From Verrucomicrobiales bacterium (GTDB lineage: Bacteria; Verrucomicrobiota; Verrucomicrobiia; Verrucomicrobiales; SLCJ01), in assembly GCA_024636835.1 (NCBI GenBank), contig JAGXGH010000028.1, forward strand, positions 1 to 64,000: 64,000 nt of DNA. Reading direction: 5' to 3'. Numbering within the stretch: the stretch's first letter is position 1; every line of letters begins with the position of its first letter. Positions 53,721 to 62,875 of this stretch are shown piece by piece. Position numbers and translations under genes: made by a program. Below the pieces are notes generated by a model. The model did not search any database and was not told the origin of the DNA. It saw only the letters and a list, made by a program, of their open reading frames with translations.

Positions 53721-53823
53721 ACCAAATCTTGGTATTGATCTGACGCGAGTGGCTGTTTAGTTGGTTGATCGTGAGCTACTCGTTCGCGGCAAATAATCAT
53801 ATTTATATTCGGAAGCGGTATCA
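53719..53823 (+). repeat. ATACCAAxTCTTGGTAT element, copy B
   Basis: Begins with ATACCAAATCTTGGTAT inside the start codon of the membrane protein and ends with GGAAGCGGTATCA inside the stop codon of the aldo/keto reductase gene. The 105-bp element therefore makes up the whole gap between two genes. The inner motifs TTGATCTGACGCGA, TTAGTTGGTTGATCGTGAGC and CGCGGCAAATAATCATAT match copies A and C. Confidence 0.78.
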
Positions 53824-54747
53824 TAAGTTTTCGACGTGCTCAATCATCCGCTTGCGTGTTGCTTCATCGGGCATGCGGCCTAGGCGGGCTGCCATGTTTT
53901 CGTTCATGTGCGCGACCTTGCTGGTGGCGGGGATGGCGACGGTGAGAGCGGGATGGGAGACGATGAATTTGAGTAGGAATTCCGCCCATGTATTGCAATC
54001 GATTTCCGCGGCCCATGCGGGAAGTGGTGTGTTTTTCTTTTGCAGTCCGCCGATGAGGTTGCCGCCGTCGAAGGGGCGGTTGGCGATCACAGCGATACCA
54101 TTGTCGATAGCTGCGGGCAGGAGGCGATGTTCCACCGAGCGGTGAGTGAGGTTGTAGGTCAGTTGGACAAAGTCCAGCTTCTCGCTGCGCATGATTTTCT
54201 CCAAATCCTCATGGCGACGACCGTGTGAGGTGGTGATGCCGATGTAGCGGATTTTGCCTTCCTCTTTCATTTCGCGCAGAGTGGCGAGATGATCTTTCCA
54301 TGCGACGAGGTTGTGGACCTGCATTAAATCGAAGTTTTTGACACCCCACATGCCAGCGGATTCTGCAGTCTGGGCGCGGGTTGCCGAGCCGTCTTCGGTC
54401 CATATTTTTTCGGCTGAAAAAAGTGTCTTTGGATAGCCGAGTTTTCCGAGCGCGTAGCCTAAGACTTCGCGAGCGGAGCCATACATCGGCGAGCAATCGA
54501 CCGTGCCGCCTCCGTTGGCAAAAAAGGCCTTGAGCACTTCGGTGCGGGCGTCGCGCAGGAAGTTGTCGCTACCCACATTAAAGGTACGCCAGGTACCCAT
54601 ACCGATCACAGGGAGTGCTTCACCTGATGACGGAATTTTTTTCGTCACTGTCTTGGCACTTTGCGCAAAAACGGTGGAGGGCGATACGGCCAGTGCGGCG
54701 GCACCGGTGCCGATAAGCTTGAGCGATTTTCTGCGGGAGATGTTCAT
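53821..54747 (-). CDS. Aldo/keto reductase with twin-arginine leader
   Basis: A 308-residue protein. The N-terminus NISRRKSLKLIGTGAAALAVSPSTVFAQ is a Tat-type leader (SRRKSLK). The mature domain is a TIM-barrel aldo/keto reductase with the catalytic set: VDCSPMYGSAREVLG (Asp and Tyr), FSAEKIW (Lys) and MQVHNL (His). It would reduce or oxidise a sugar or carbonyl compound using NAD(P) in the periplasm, exported already folded with its cofactor. It is next to a Gfo/Idh/MocA enzyme, a frequent pairing in Verrucomicrobia sugar clusters, but transcribed in the opposite direction. Confidence 0.9.
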   Translation of the reverse strand: MNISRRKSLKLIGTGAAALAVSPSTVFAQSAKTVTKKIPSSGEALPVIGMGTWRTFNVGSDNFLRDARTEVLKAFFANGGGTVDCSPMYGSAREVLGYALGKLGYPKTLFSAEKIWTEDGSATRAQTAESAGMWGVKNFDLMQVHNLVAWKDHLATLREMKEEGKIRYIGITTSHGRRHEDLEKIMRSEKLDFVQLTYNLTHRSVEHRLLPAAIDNGIAVIANRPFDGGNLIGGLQKKNTPLPAWAAEIDCNTWAEFLLKFIVSHPALTVAIPATSKVAHMNENMAARLGRMPDEATRKRMIEHVENL

Positions 54748-54920
54748 GATACTAGGGGGCTATGGTGTTCTCTATGTATACGTATGATTACGAATGTGAT
54801 CGGGATAAAGAGGACTCATGTGGTGAGGATTTCTTCGGGTTGCGATTCTACTGGATTCCAATCATGCCAGGGTGCGTGACGCCGACCGTCTTTGCACTAT
54901 TAGATTGATCAGCAATGCCT

Positions 54921-54928
54921 AAAGGAGG
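54921..54928 (+). promoter_or_regulatory. Ribosome-binding site of Gfo/Idh/MocA gene
   Basis: AAAGGAGG is the strongest Shine-Dalgarno match in the window. It is 6 bases from the GTG at 54935 and 12 from the ATG at 54941, so it favours GTG as the start. Confidence 0.7.
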
Positions 54929-54934
54929 ACTCTT

Positions 54935-55972
54935 GTGACAATGACTAGGAAAACAGTGAGTTGGGGCCTCCTTGCCTGCGGTAATATTGCCAATAAATTT
55001 GCCAAAGCGGTGAACGAAACAGACGGCAGTGTCCTTCATGCTGTTTCAGCTCGCGCTGCGGATTCGGCACAAGCCTTTGCCGAAGAACATGGCGCTACAC
55101 ACTTCTACGGCAGCTATCAGGCGATGCTGGATGACCCCGAAGTGGATGCGGTGTATATTTCGACGATCCATCCGCTGCATTTCGAGTGGATTACTCGCTG
55201 TCTGCTGGCGGGGAAGCATGTGCTCTGCGAGAAGCCGATAACGATGAACCTGCGTCAGGCCAAGAAGGTGCAGAAGTTGGCGAAGGAAAAGGGTCGCCTG
55301 CTCCGTGAGGCCTTTATGTATCGCCACCATCCACAAACCCAGAAAGTCGCTGATCTGGTGAGCTCCGGCGTGATTGGTAAGGTGCGAATGATTGAGGCGG
55401 ATTTTTGTTACCACAGCGGCGTGAATCCGGAGCATCGCATCCAAGCGAAACCTTTGGGCGGCGGCGGCATCTTGGATCTCGGGTGCTACCCGATGTCATT
55501 TGCCCGCTTGATCGCGGGACGTGCGGTGGATCGACTATTCGCCGAACCGCTCGAATTGAAGGCGGTCGGGCATTTGGATAATGAGACGAAGACGGATATG
55601 TGGACAACGGCAGTGTTGCGCTTCGAAGGCGATGTGTTGGCGCGACTGACTTGTGCCCTTCGCGTGAATACGGATGTGAAGGCTGTGGTCTATGGTGAAA
55701 AAGGGCGGATCACCGTCGAGCGTCCTTGGGCATGCGACAAGGAAATCCGCGTGCAGTTGGATGGGAGCGAGAATGTGGAAGTGATCAAAGCGGCGACCAC
55801 CCCTTCGCTTTACACCTACGAAGTTGCGGCCTTTGCGTCGGAACTTCGCGGCCAAGCCATCGGCAAGGATGCCGTTGGGATGCGCTTGGACGATACGCTC
55901 GGCAACATGAAAGCACTCGATTGGTGGCGCTATGAAATTGGCCTAGGCTACGAGGCCGACACGGCGCGTTGA
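54935..55972 (+). CDS. Gfo/Idh/MocA family oxidoreductase
   Basis: A 345-residue NAD(P)-dependent oxidoreductase with no signal peptide, hence cytoplasmic. The Rossmann segment is VSWGLLACGNIANKFAKAV, the conserved Lys is in HVLCEKPITMN, and VKKVQKLAKEKGRLLREAFMYRHHP is typical of the trans-1,2-dihydrobenzene-1,2-diol dehydrogenase-like branch. The middle has GGGGILDLGCYPMSFAR. Members oxidise or reduce sugars and cyclitols; the substrate here cannot be told. The next gene, a beta-helix enzyme, begins within a few bases of the stop, so the two are likely co-transcribed and part of a glycan-use set. Confidence 0.9.
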   Translation: MTMTRKTVSWGLLACGNIANKFAKAVNETDGSVLHAVSARAADSAQAFAEEHGATHFYGSYQAMLDDPEVDAVYISTIHPLHFEWITRCLLAGKHVLCEKPITMNLRQAKKVQKLAKEKGRLLREAFMYRHHPQTQKVADLVSSGVIGKVRMIEADFCYHSGVNPEHRIQAKPLGGGGILDLGCYPMSFARLIAGRAVDRLFAEPLELKAVGHLDNETKTDMWTTAVLRFEGDVLARLTCALRVNTDVKAVVYGEKGRITVERPWACDKEIRVQLDGSENVEVIKAATTPSLYTYEVAAFASELRGQAIGKDAVGMRLDDTLGNMKALDWWRYEIGLGYEADTAR

Positions 55973-56000
55973 TGTGATACAAACACGGACTAGATTCTTG

Positions 56001-58196
56001 ATGAGAAGTCGCAGTTGCCGCTCACTATCACCTATCGTCATCCCATTTCTGATCGGCTTGATGAGTTTACGGCTGGTGATAGGCGCGGAGTTTTATGTAT
56101 CGCCCACAGGGGATGACGACAACTCAGGCACTCAAGGCCAAGCGTTTTTCTCGCTACACCGCGCTCAACAGGCGGCTCGATTGATCAAAGATGAATCAGT
56201 GCGAGTCATCTTGAAAGCCGGAGTCTATGAGTTGGAGAAACCCCTGCTGTTCACGCCTGAAGATTCACGTTCAAAAGATCACCCGATGGTCTGGCAAGCC
56301 GAGGATGGTGCGGAAGTGGTCATCAGCGGCGGCAAGATAATCACCCACAAGTGGTCGCGCGGTGACGGAGGCGTCTGGCGTGTGGATTTAACATTGCCAT
56401 CGAATGCCAATTTTCGGCAGTTGTTCGTAAACGGCAAACGAGCGATCCGCGCACGCTACCCGAACGCGAATGAGGGTAATCCATTGCTCTATGCGACAGG
56501 CGGCGGACGAGATCATGTGTTGATCGATCCAAGCCTAGTCAAAAAAAGCTGGGGCACTGAGACGGATGCGCAGATCAACTTGGTGCCGCAGTGGAAGTTC
56601 TTCAATCAATGGAACACGATCACAGCCGTCGACATGGAAAAGGGTAGGATCGATATCGCAGACAGTGAGCGACACGCTAAAGTCACGCCGGGCAATTGGT
56701 TTTGGATTGAGGGCGTCAAAGAAGAACTAGATGCGCCCAACGAGTGGTATTTTGACCGTGACCAAAGTCGTTTGTTCTACCTGCCGGAGCAAGGGGTGGA
56801 TCCGAACGGTCTGGAATTCGTCGTGCCTTGCTTGGATCGCTTGATCGAACTCAAGGGCGACGTCGAAGAAGGGACGCACATAGAGTATATTCACTTTAGC
56901 GGCCTCAAGTTCCGCCATACCACCTTTACCCTCGGTCACATTGAAGCCCGTGTTCACACGGATGCGGCCATTCGCTTGGAGAACGCCAAGCATTGTAGCA
57001 TTGAGGACTGCCGGATTGAAAATATCGGTGGCTATGCGTTTTGGTTACACTTGGATAGCCAGCACAACCAGATTTGCGGAAACACTGTGCTGCACTCTGG
57101 CGGCGGCGGTGTCTTGTTCACAGGTGCGCGATTTTCCTACATGGACGACAGCAAACTCTACACTCCTGGCAAGAAAGCCGCGGAGGCGTTTCCAATTCTC
57201 AATCGCGTCTCGCACAACACGGTGAAGCACTGCGGGAAGATTCGCTACTACGGAGGCGGAGTGCATTTGGACTCGCGTCCGGCCAGCATGGCGATGGCGC
57301 CGGGCAACTACATCGGCCATAATGAGTTTGCCGATCTCTCTCGCAATGGAGTGTTCGCGTTTCGAAACCAGGGCGGAAATGTGGTCGAATACAACCACAT
57401 CTACGACGCGATGCAGACGACCATCGACGGAGCCTGCATTCACTTCGCGACGATGAACCATCTCAACGCCCCCAATTATATTCTCAATAATTGGCTGCAT
57501 GACATCTGGGGATACGAGCAATTGCCAAGCGGAAAGCCAAAGCGACATCTTGCCAATGGTGTCTTCCTCGACTGGGCGACAAGCAACACGACGGTGCGCG
57601 ACAACTGGATATACAACGCGGGAGGCAAGCCGATCAAAAACATCATGGGAAATTGGAACCTGGTTATTGAAAACAACCAAACCTCTCAGAAGAAGATCAC
57701 CCCGGGGTTTTCTGAAGAAGTTGGTCCGCAGGGGACGGCGACGAATGGTATCGATCTGGAAGGCACACGTCGCATCGGCAGCGTGGTGCATTATTCGAAT
57801 CAAGAGCTGGTTTCCTACCAAGGAGATTGGCAACCACGCGAGATCGATGGCTTTTGGAATTTATTCAGCTTTCAATTGTTAGAATCGAAATCCAAAACAC
57901 CCTCGAAGATCTGCTACAAATTACCCATCCAGCAAGATGGCCGGTATCAGATCTCCTTACTCTATCTGCCTGATCCAAAAAACGCATCAAATGCAAAGCT
58001 CTCAGTTCATCACGCGGACGGCGTGAGCGAGTTGAAATGGAATATGAAAAAAGGCGACAAGTATGGCTTTGCTGTGGAGGTCGGTGAGTATCGATTTGAA
58101 AAGGGCACGCCAGCGCAGGTCGTGATTTCCAACGAAGGTGCCGATGGCGTTGTTGTGGCTGACTCCGTGGCGTTTGTGAGGGTGGGAGAGCATTAG
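56001..58196 (+). CDS. Right-handed beta-helix enzyme with golvesin-like C-terminal domain
   Basis: Using the ATG at 56001 (GTG at 55974 is in frame, just 1 bp after the previous stop), the protein has 731 residues with signal peptide PIVIPFLIGLMSLRLVIGAE. It begins EFYVSPTGDDDNSGTQGQAFFSLHRAQQAAR ... LKAGVYELEKPLLFTPEDS, the entry of the GH141-type and related parallel beta-helix enzymes, followed by a PbH1 repeat region (about 290-560) rich in N-x-x-x-G-I/V motifs. A C-terminal domain of about 110 residues (KICYKLPIQQDGRYQISLLYLPD...VVVADSVAFVRVG) resembles the golvesin/xanthan-lyase tail. Polysaccharide cleavage outside the cell is likely; bond specificity is not readable. Confidence 0.82.
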   Translation: MRSRSCRSLSPIVIPFLIGLMSLRLVIGAEFYVSPTGDDDNSGTQGQAFFSLHRAQQAARLIKDESVRVILKAGVYELEKPLLFTPEDSRSKDHPMVWQAEDGAEVVISGGKIITHKWSRGDGGVWRVDLTLPSNANFRQLFVNGKRAIRARYPNANEGNPLLYATGGGRDHVLIDPSLVKKSWGTETDAQINLVPQWKFFNQWNTITAVDMEKGRIDIADSERHAKVTPGNWFWIEGVKEELDAPNEWYFDRDQSRLFYLPEQGVDPNGLEFVVPCLDRLIELKGDVEEGTHIEYIHFSGLKFRHTTFTLGHIEARVHTDAAIRLENAKHCSIEDCRIENIGGYAFWLHLDSQHNQICGNTVLHSGGGGVLFTGARFSYMDDSKLYTPGKKAAEAFPILNRVSHNTVKHCGKIRYYGGGVHLDSRPASMAMAPGNYIGHNEFADLSRNGVFAFRNQGGNVVEYNHIYDAMQTTIDGACIHFATMNHLNAPNYILNNWLHDIWGYEQLPSGKPKRHLANGVFLDWATSNTTVRDNWIYNAGGKPIKNIMGNWNLVIENNQTSQKKITPGFSEEVGPQGTATNGIDLEGTRRIGSVVHYSNQELVSYQGDWQPREIDGFWNLFSFQLLESKSKTPSKICYKLPIQQDGRYQISLLYLPDPKNASNAKLSVHHADGVSELKWNMKKGDKYGFAVEVGEYRFEKGTPAQVVISNEGADGVVVADSVAFVRVGEH

Positions 58197-59752
58197 TCTT
58201 TCTCTTTCTCGATGACTTTAATCTCCCAGTCCCTGCGGGTTTGCAGAATTTTAAGACATTCCTTGTCAAAGTCTTCCGAGACGTAAACCACAGTTACGGA
58301 CTTCGCGGAAAGCATGGCTTCACAGGTGGCTTGTTTTTCTTCATCATTATGGTTGTTACCTATAATCTGAGGAGCATTGATAGACTTTAAGCGGTGCATT
58401 AACGGGAACGCCTTACGCCAGAACCGACTATCGAGAATTCCGTTCCCCTCTCCTATCGCCAAATTGATGTTTCCGCTTTCTGAGTCCAACACGAAGTCGT
58501 AATACAAGCTTCTATTGAATGCTTGGTGGATATGCTTCAATTCACTCAGATAATCCACAGCTTTGCGCTCATCCAAGGACAGCTTTACCCGAATGACTTG
58601 CCATGCAGTGCTCGGCTTTAGCGTCAGTGATTTTGGGTCTTGCTCCACCCCCATAAACCCGGCCCGAATTAGCATCGGGTAAGTTTTCCCGAGATGGTTC
58701 CAGACAAATTCCACCTCCACCAAGCCTGTGGTATCAAAATGTGTCGTATGAAGAGCTAAGGCAAGATGCGTAGGACCGAATTTTGATTTCTCGACTGGAG
58801 TCGTCCACAAAAAATCCGGCTCTAAAACGACATCCAATTTCTTATCGGCTTCGGTTACAAAAAAGAGATTAATCCATCCGCTGACATGGGCACCACCGCT
58901 TTCAGATCCATATTTATAAAAGCTTTTCCAAAACTCAGGGTTGGCCTTTCCTTGAGAGGCCAAAATGAATTCATCCAGCACAGGCTGCAACGCTTTGATC
59001 CTACGCTCCATGTTGAAATGTTTTAACTCCGAAGCCTTATCGCGAAGCCATATCCAGTCGTCCGTGGTGCCATGTAATTCGATCTGAGGAATACCGCAAA
59101 AGGTTCCAAGGTAGTAGCTGTAGAAATCCGACGCAGCATTGAGCAAGAGCACATGTCTTGCGGCGATATCCGTAGGTGAACTCGTGCTGAATGCATGGGC
59201 GAACAGACGCGCAGGCGAGTCAGGCACATTCTTGATGATTTGCCCTTCGAGTTCGGCAAACACCCCGGGCCAGTCGTTACTAGGATCTCCGAGATGAAAT
59301 TGATCCCGCCTCACACTCAGTGTGCGTGCTCCACGTTCATGAGTCGCAAAAAGCTCGCGGTATTTCTCCGGATCTGCGTTGACCTCCACAGATGCTTGCA
59401 TAATTAACAGCTGCCAGATCATGTCAGGGCTGAGAGCTAGAGGACGGTGTTCTGCGAAAGATAGGTGAGCCGCCAGAAGGAATGGATGTTTTAGCTCAAA
59501 CTTTCTTTCTATCCAATCTTCGTCTGCCTCTGGAGAAAACGCTTCTAGATCGCCGCCTAGAACCTCGCCAAGAGCTATCTTGGCGGGACGTGTTTTCAGC
59601 GGCACATCTGACAACTCGCAATCACTAACCTTGAATATCACAGGTTTCGTCTTTGACTCGGCGGCCGACAGGGATACCAGAACCACGGTAAACAGCAGCC
59701 CGCTAACGAAGTTCACATAAGAGGACGTGATCATCCCTGATAAATAGCCCAT
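58193..59752 (-). CDS. DUF4419 exported protein
   Basis: A 519-residue protein with a signal peptide (SSYVNFVSGLLFTVVLVSLSAAES). Residues about 95-330 match DUF4419: LALSPDMIWQLLIMQASVEVNADPEKYRELF, FSTSSPTDIAARHVLLLNAASDFYSYYLGTFCGIPQIELHGTTDDW and SGWINLFF. DUF4419 is common in fungi and scattered bacteria and has no assigned function. The final 80 residues (FWRKAFPLMHRLKSINAPQI...VTVVYVSEDFDKECLKILQTRR) form a small alpha/beta unit. It looks more AT-rich than flanking genes. Its stop codon overlaps the stop of the beta-helix gene on the other strand (shared TTAG at 58193-58196). Confidence 0.85.
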   Translation of the reverse strand: MGYLSGMITSSYVNFVSGLLFTVVLVSLSAAESKTKPVIFKVSDCELSDVPLKTRPAKIALGEVLGGDLEAFSPEADEDWIERKFELKHPFLLAAHLSFAEHRPLALSPDMIWQLLIMQASVEVNADPEKYRELFATHERGARTLSVRRDQFHLGDPSNDWPGVFAELEGQIIKNVPDSPARLFAHAFSTSSPTDIAARHVLLLNAASDFYSYYLGTFCGIPQIELHGTTDDWIWLRDKASELKHFNMERRIKALQPVLDEFILASQGKANPEFWKSFYKYGSESGGAHVSGWINLFFVTEADKKLDVVLEPDFLWTTPVEKSKFGPTHLALALHTTHFDTTGLVEVEFVWNHLGKTYPMLIRAGFMGVEQDPKSLTLKPSTAWQVIRVKLSLDERKAVDYLSELKHIHQAFNRSLYYDFVLDSESGNINLAIGEGNGILDSRFWRKAFPLMHRLKSINAPQIIGNNHNDEEKQATCEAMLSAKSVTVVYVSEDFDKECLKILQTRRDWEIKVIEKEKD

Positions 59753-59923
59753 TCGCTCCTACCAAGGAATGAAAAAGATCACCGGTAAATTTCACTACAT
59801 CTCATTTGAATAGCGAGAGGATATTCTGAGGTCCGAAGGAGTAGCCTATTTCTTATCGTAACGCGAAGCTGATGTCAGGGCTGGCTATAGGAAAGGACAT
59901 CAAGTCCCGTCCCGTATGGATAT

Positions 59924-62842
59924 ATGGCCTCACCACTTTTAATCATGCACCCCTTCTCTTTTCTCTCCACAGGCGCGCTGTTGCTGACATTTACTGGTTT
60001 TGCCTTGTGTTCAACTCTTGAAGCCTCGGACGTCAGTGTGGCTGAATCCGAGGTGATATCGCTCGCTGGAGAATGGCGCTTTCAGCTCGATGCCGAGGGC
60101 GTGGGGGCGGAGGAAATGTGGTTCACAAAATCACTCCAAGACCAGGTGAATCTTCCCGGTACAACCGATGAAAACCACAAAGGGATCCAGCAGGATGAGC
60201 GGCCAACTGACCGCTTGATGCGTCCTTGGTATTGGAAAGGCCCTGCTTGGTATCAGCGCGATGTGGTGATTCCTGAAGGCTGGAAGGACAAGCGCATCAC
60301 CCTGTTTCTCGAGCGCACCAAAAACAATCGCGTCTGGGTGGATGATCAATTTTGCGGATGGGATGACACCATCAGCGCTCCGCAAGTGTATGATCTGACC
60401 CAATACATGTCTCCGGGCAAGCACACCATCACAGTGCTCACCGACAACTCAAAGCTCCCGCCCGGCGGCCCATCACATGCTGTGGACGAGCGGACGCAAA
60501 CCAACTGGAATGGCATCATCGGCGAGATCGAACTGCGCGCCACCGATCCGGTGTGGATTCGCGAGATCCAAGTGTATCCCGAGATCGCCAAGAACCAGGC
60601 CAAGGTGCTCGTGACCTTGGGCAACACCACCGGCAAGTCCGCGGCTGGCACACTTGAAGTGCAGGGCGTGAGCACCAACGTCGAGAAACCTCAAAACTTC
60701 TCGATCCAAAGCGTGGCAGTAGATGCCATTGAGAAGACAGAGGTCGTCGAGTTTGTCTATGAGTTCGGCGACTCCGTTCCGCTTTGGGACGAGTTCAACC
60801 CCGCACTGATCGGCCTTACCATCACCCTCAATTCCAAGGCCGGAGACGCTGAATTCCGCGACACGAAGTCGGCTACCTTTGGCATGCGAGAGTTTACCCG
60901 AGACGGCAACCAACTGCTGAACAATGGCGAGCCGGTCTTTCTCCGCGGACGGCTGGATTGCGCGAACTATCCGCTGACCGGCTACGCGCCGATGGACAAA
61001 GCCGAGTGGCTCAGACTCCTTCAGATCCAAAAAGACTGGGGCATCAACCATGTCCGCTTCCATTCATGGTGTCCGCCAAAGGCCGCTTTTGAGGCGGCCG
61101 ATGAACTTGGTGTTTATTTTCAGGCGGAGCTTCCTAACAAGCGCAGCGGGTTCAATGCTCCGGAAAATGAAGAAGCGGCGATCAACAATATTGATCGATT
61201 ACATGTCGATGAATCCGCTTCCGAAGTTTCGCTCTACGATTACCACAAGCGTGAAGGCCGTTTGATTTCCAAATTCTATGGCAACCACCCATCCTTCACC
61301 ATGTTCGCGCTCGGCAACGAGCTTGGTCGCACCCCTGCGATGTATGAACTTGTAAACTACTTCCGGGATGGTGACCCGCGCCGCCTCTATGCCCAGGGAT
61401 CGAACAACATGCATTGGAACCCAAGCTTCGCTGAAGGCGATGATTTTTGGGTCACAGGGAAGGTAGAGAAAGATGCGAAACCATTACGCGGCTCGTTCGC
61501 CTTACAGGATATGCCCATTGCTCCCATAGAGAGCTATCCACCGTCGACAATTTTTGATTTCTCTCGTTCAATACAAGGCCAGACGGTTCCAATGATTGGC
61601 CATGAAACGGGACAGTTTCAGGTATTCCCCGACTTTCGCGATATCGAAAAATTCACTGGTGTCACCCGTGCGCGCAACTATGAGATTTTTCGTGAACGAC
61701 TGGAAGCAGCCGGGATGCTCGATCAAGCGCAAGACTTCGTGGATGCTTCCGGCGCTTTAGCTGCTATTTGCTACCGAGAAGACATTGAATCCGCGCTGAG
61801 GACACCAGGTTTTGGAGGATTCCAACTGCTCGACATCATGGACTTCCCCGGACAAGGCACAGCCTTGGTCGGGCTACTCAATGTGTTCATGGAATCCAAG
61901 GGCGTGGTCGAACTCGAGAAGTGGCAGCAGTTTTGCGCGCCGGTCGTACCGCTGATCAGGATGAAAAGCTACACTTACACCAATGACCAAACGCTATTGG
62001 CTATGGTGCAGGTCGCGCATTACGGGCCGCATGATTTTGATGATGCCGTAATGGTGGTTTCCCTAACAGATGGAAGCGAAAAAATTCTCTTTGAGCAAAA
62101 ACTGGCGGCTACAGATATTCAATCGGGCGGCTTGCGTAATGTGGGTTCGATTTCAATCGACTTTTCATCACTCAACATCGCCAAGGCGCAGGAGCTCAAG
62201 CTCACTTTACAAATCGAAGGAAGCGATGTGCGGAATACTTATCCGGTTTGGGTTTACCCCGCAAAGGTCGACACCACCGTGCCCGATGGCGTGCTACTTA
62301 CGCGCAGTTATGCAGAGGCCAAAACTATCCTTAAAGAAGGTGGCAAGGTTTTGTTAGTTCCGGAATTGGACAAGCTCCCACTAAGCGTGCAAGGCGCGTT
62401 TCAAACCGAGTTCTGGTCGCCCATGTTTGCCAAGAGTGCGCGCAAGAACGGCAAGCCTGAACCGCCGGGCACCTTGGGTCATCTCTGCGACCCTAAGCAT
62501 CCTGCACTCGCCAACTTCCCCACAGATTTCCACAGCAACTGGCAGTGGTGGCAGTTGGTGAAAAACTCACGCCCCATCATCCTCGATGAGACGCCGGATG
62601 ACTTCCGACCTATCGTTCAAACCATCGACAACTTCGATCGCAATCACAAGTTGGGTCTGATCACAGAGATGAAAGTGGGCAATGGATCGCTCTTGGTGTG
62701 TGCCATCGATTTGATGGCTATCCAAGACAACCCGGAGGGTCGGCAAATGTTACACAGCCTATTGAGTTACGTTGGCTCAGACAAATTCAAGCCAAGCGCC
62801 GAGATCGACATGACTCTGATGGTTAAGCTTTTCTCTAAGTAG
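59924..62842 (+). CDS. Glycoside hydrolase family 2 enzyme
   Basis: A 972-residue exported protein (ATG at 59924, or 59945; signal segment FLSTGALLLTFTGFALCSTLEA). Domain order is that of GH2: sugar-binding domain (LAGEWRFQLDAEGVGAEEMW ... WYQRDVVIPEGWKDKRITLFLERTKNNRVWVDDQF), Ig-like domain (about 220-325) and TIM barrel. The general acid/base is E466 in MFALGNELGR, and the likely nucleophile E561 lies in MIGHETGQFQ. The last 330 residues include extra beta domains. GH2 covers beta-galactosidase, glucuronidase and mannosidase activities; I cannot choose. The sulfatase that follows by 33 bp suggests a sulfated glycan as substrate. Confidence 0.9.
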   Translation: MASPLLIMHPFSFLSTGALLLTFTGFALCSTLEASDVSVAESEVISLAGEWRFQLDAEGVGAEEMWFTKSLQDQVNLPGTTDENHKGIQQDERPTDRLMRPWYWKGPAWYQRDVVIPEGWKDKRITLFLERTKNNRVWVDDQFCGWDDTISAPQVYDLTQYMSPGKHTITVLTDNSKLPPGGPSHAVDERTQTNWNGIIGEIELRATDPVWIREIQVYPEIAKNQAKVLVTLGNTTGKSAAGTLEVQGVSTNVEKPQNFSIQSVAVDAIEKTEVVEFVYEFGDSVPLWDEFNPALIGLTITLNSKAGDAEFRDTKSATFGMREFTRDGNQLLNNGEPVFLRGRLDCANYPLTGYAPMDKAEWLRLLQIQKDWGINHVRFHSWCPPKAAFEAADELGVYFQAELPNKRSGFNAPENEEAAINNIDRLHVDESASEVSLYDYHKREGRLISKFYGNHPSFTMFALGNELGRTPAMYELVNYFRDGDPRRLYAQGSNNMHWNPSFAEGDDFWVTGKVEKDAKPLRGSFALQDMPIAPIESYPPSTIFDFSRSIQGQTVPMIGHETGQFQVFPDFRDIEKFTGVTRARNYEIFRERLEAAGMLDQAQDFVDASGALAAICYREDIESALRTPGFGGFQLLDIMDFPGQGTALVGLLNVFMESKGVVELEKWQQFCAPVVPLIRMKSYTYTNDQTLLAMVQVAHYGPHDFDDAVMVVSLTDGSEKILFEQKLAATDIQSGGLRNVGSISIDFSSLNIAKAQELKLTLQIEGSDVRNTYPVWVYPAKVDTTVPDGVLLTRSYAEAKTILKEGGKVLLVPELDKLPLSVQGAFQTEFWSPMFAKSARKNGKPEPPGTLGHLCDPKHPALANFPTDFHSNWQWWQLVKNSRPIILDETPDDFRPIVQTIDNFDRNHKLGLITEMKVGNGSLLVCAIDLMAIQDNPEGRQMLHSLLSYVGSDKFKPSAEIDMTLMVKLFSK

Positions 62843-62875
62843 ATCCTCACTTCATCGTCTTTCCACTAATCGATC

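Noticed and set aside
57045-57833. Open frame of 262 codons on the minus strand
   Set aside because: Antisense to the beta-helix enzyme, whose PbH1 repeats and signal peptide establish the plus strand as coding.
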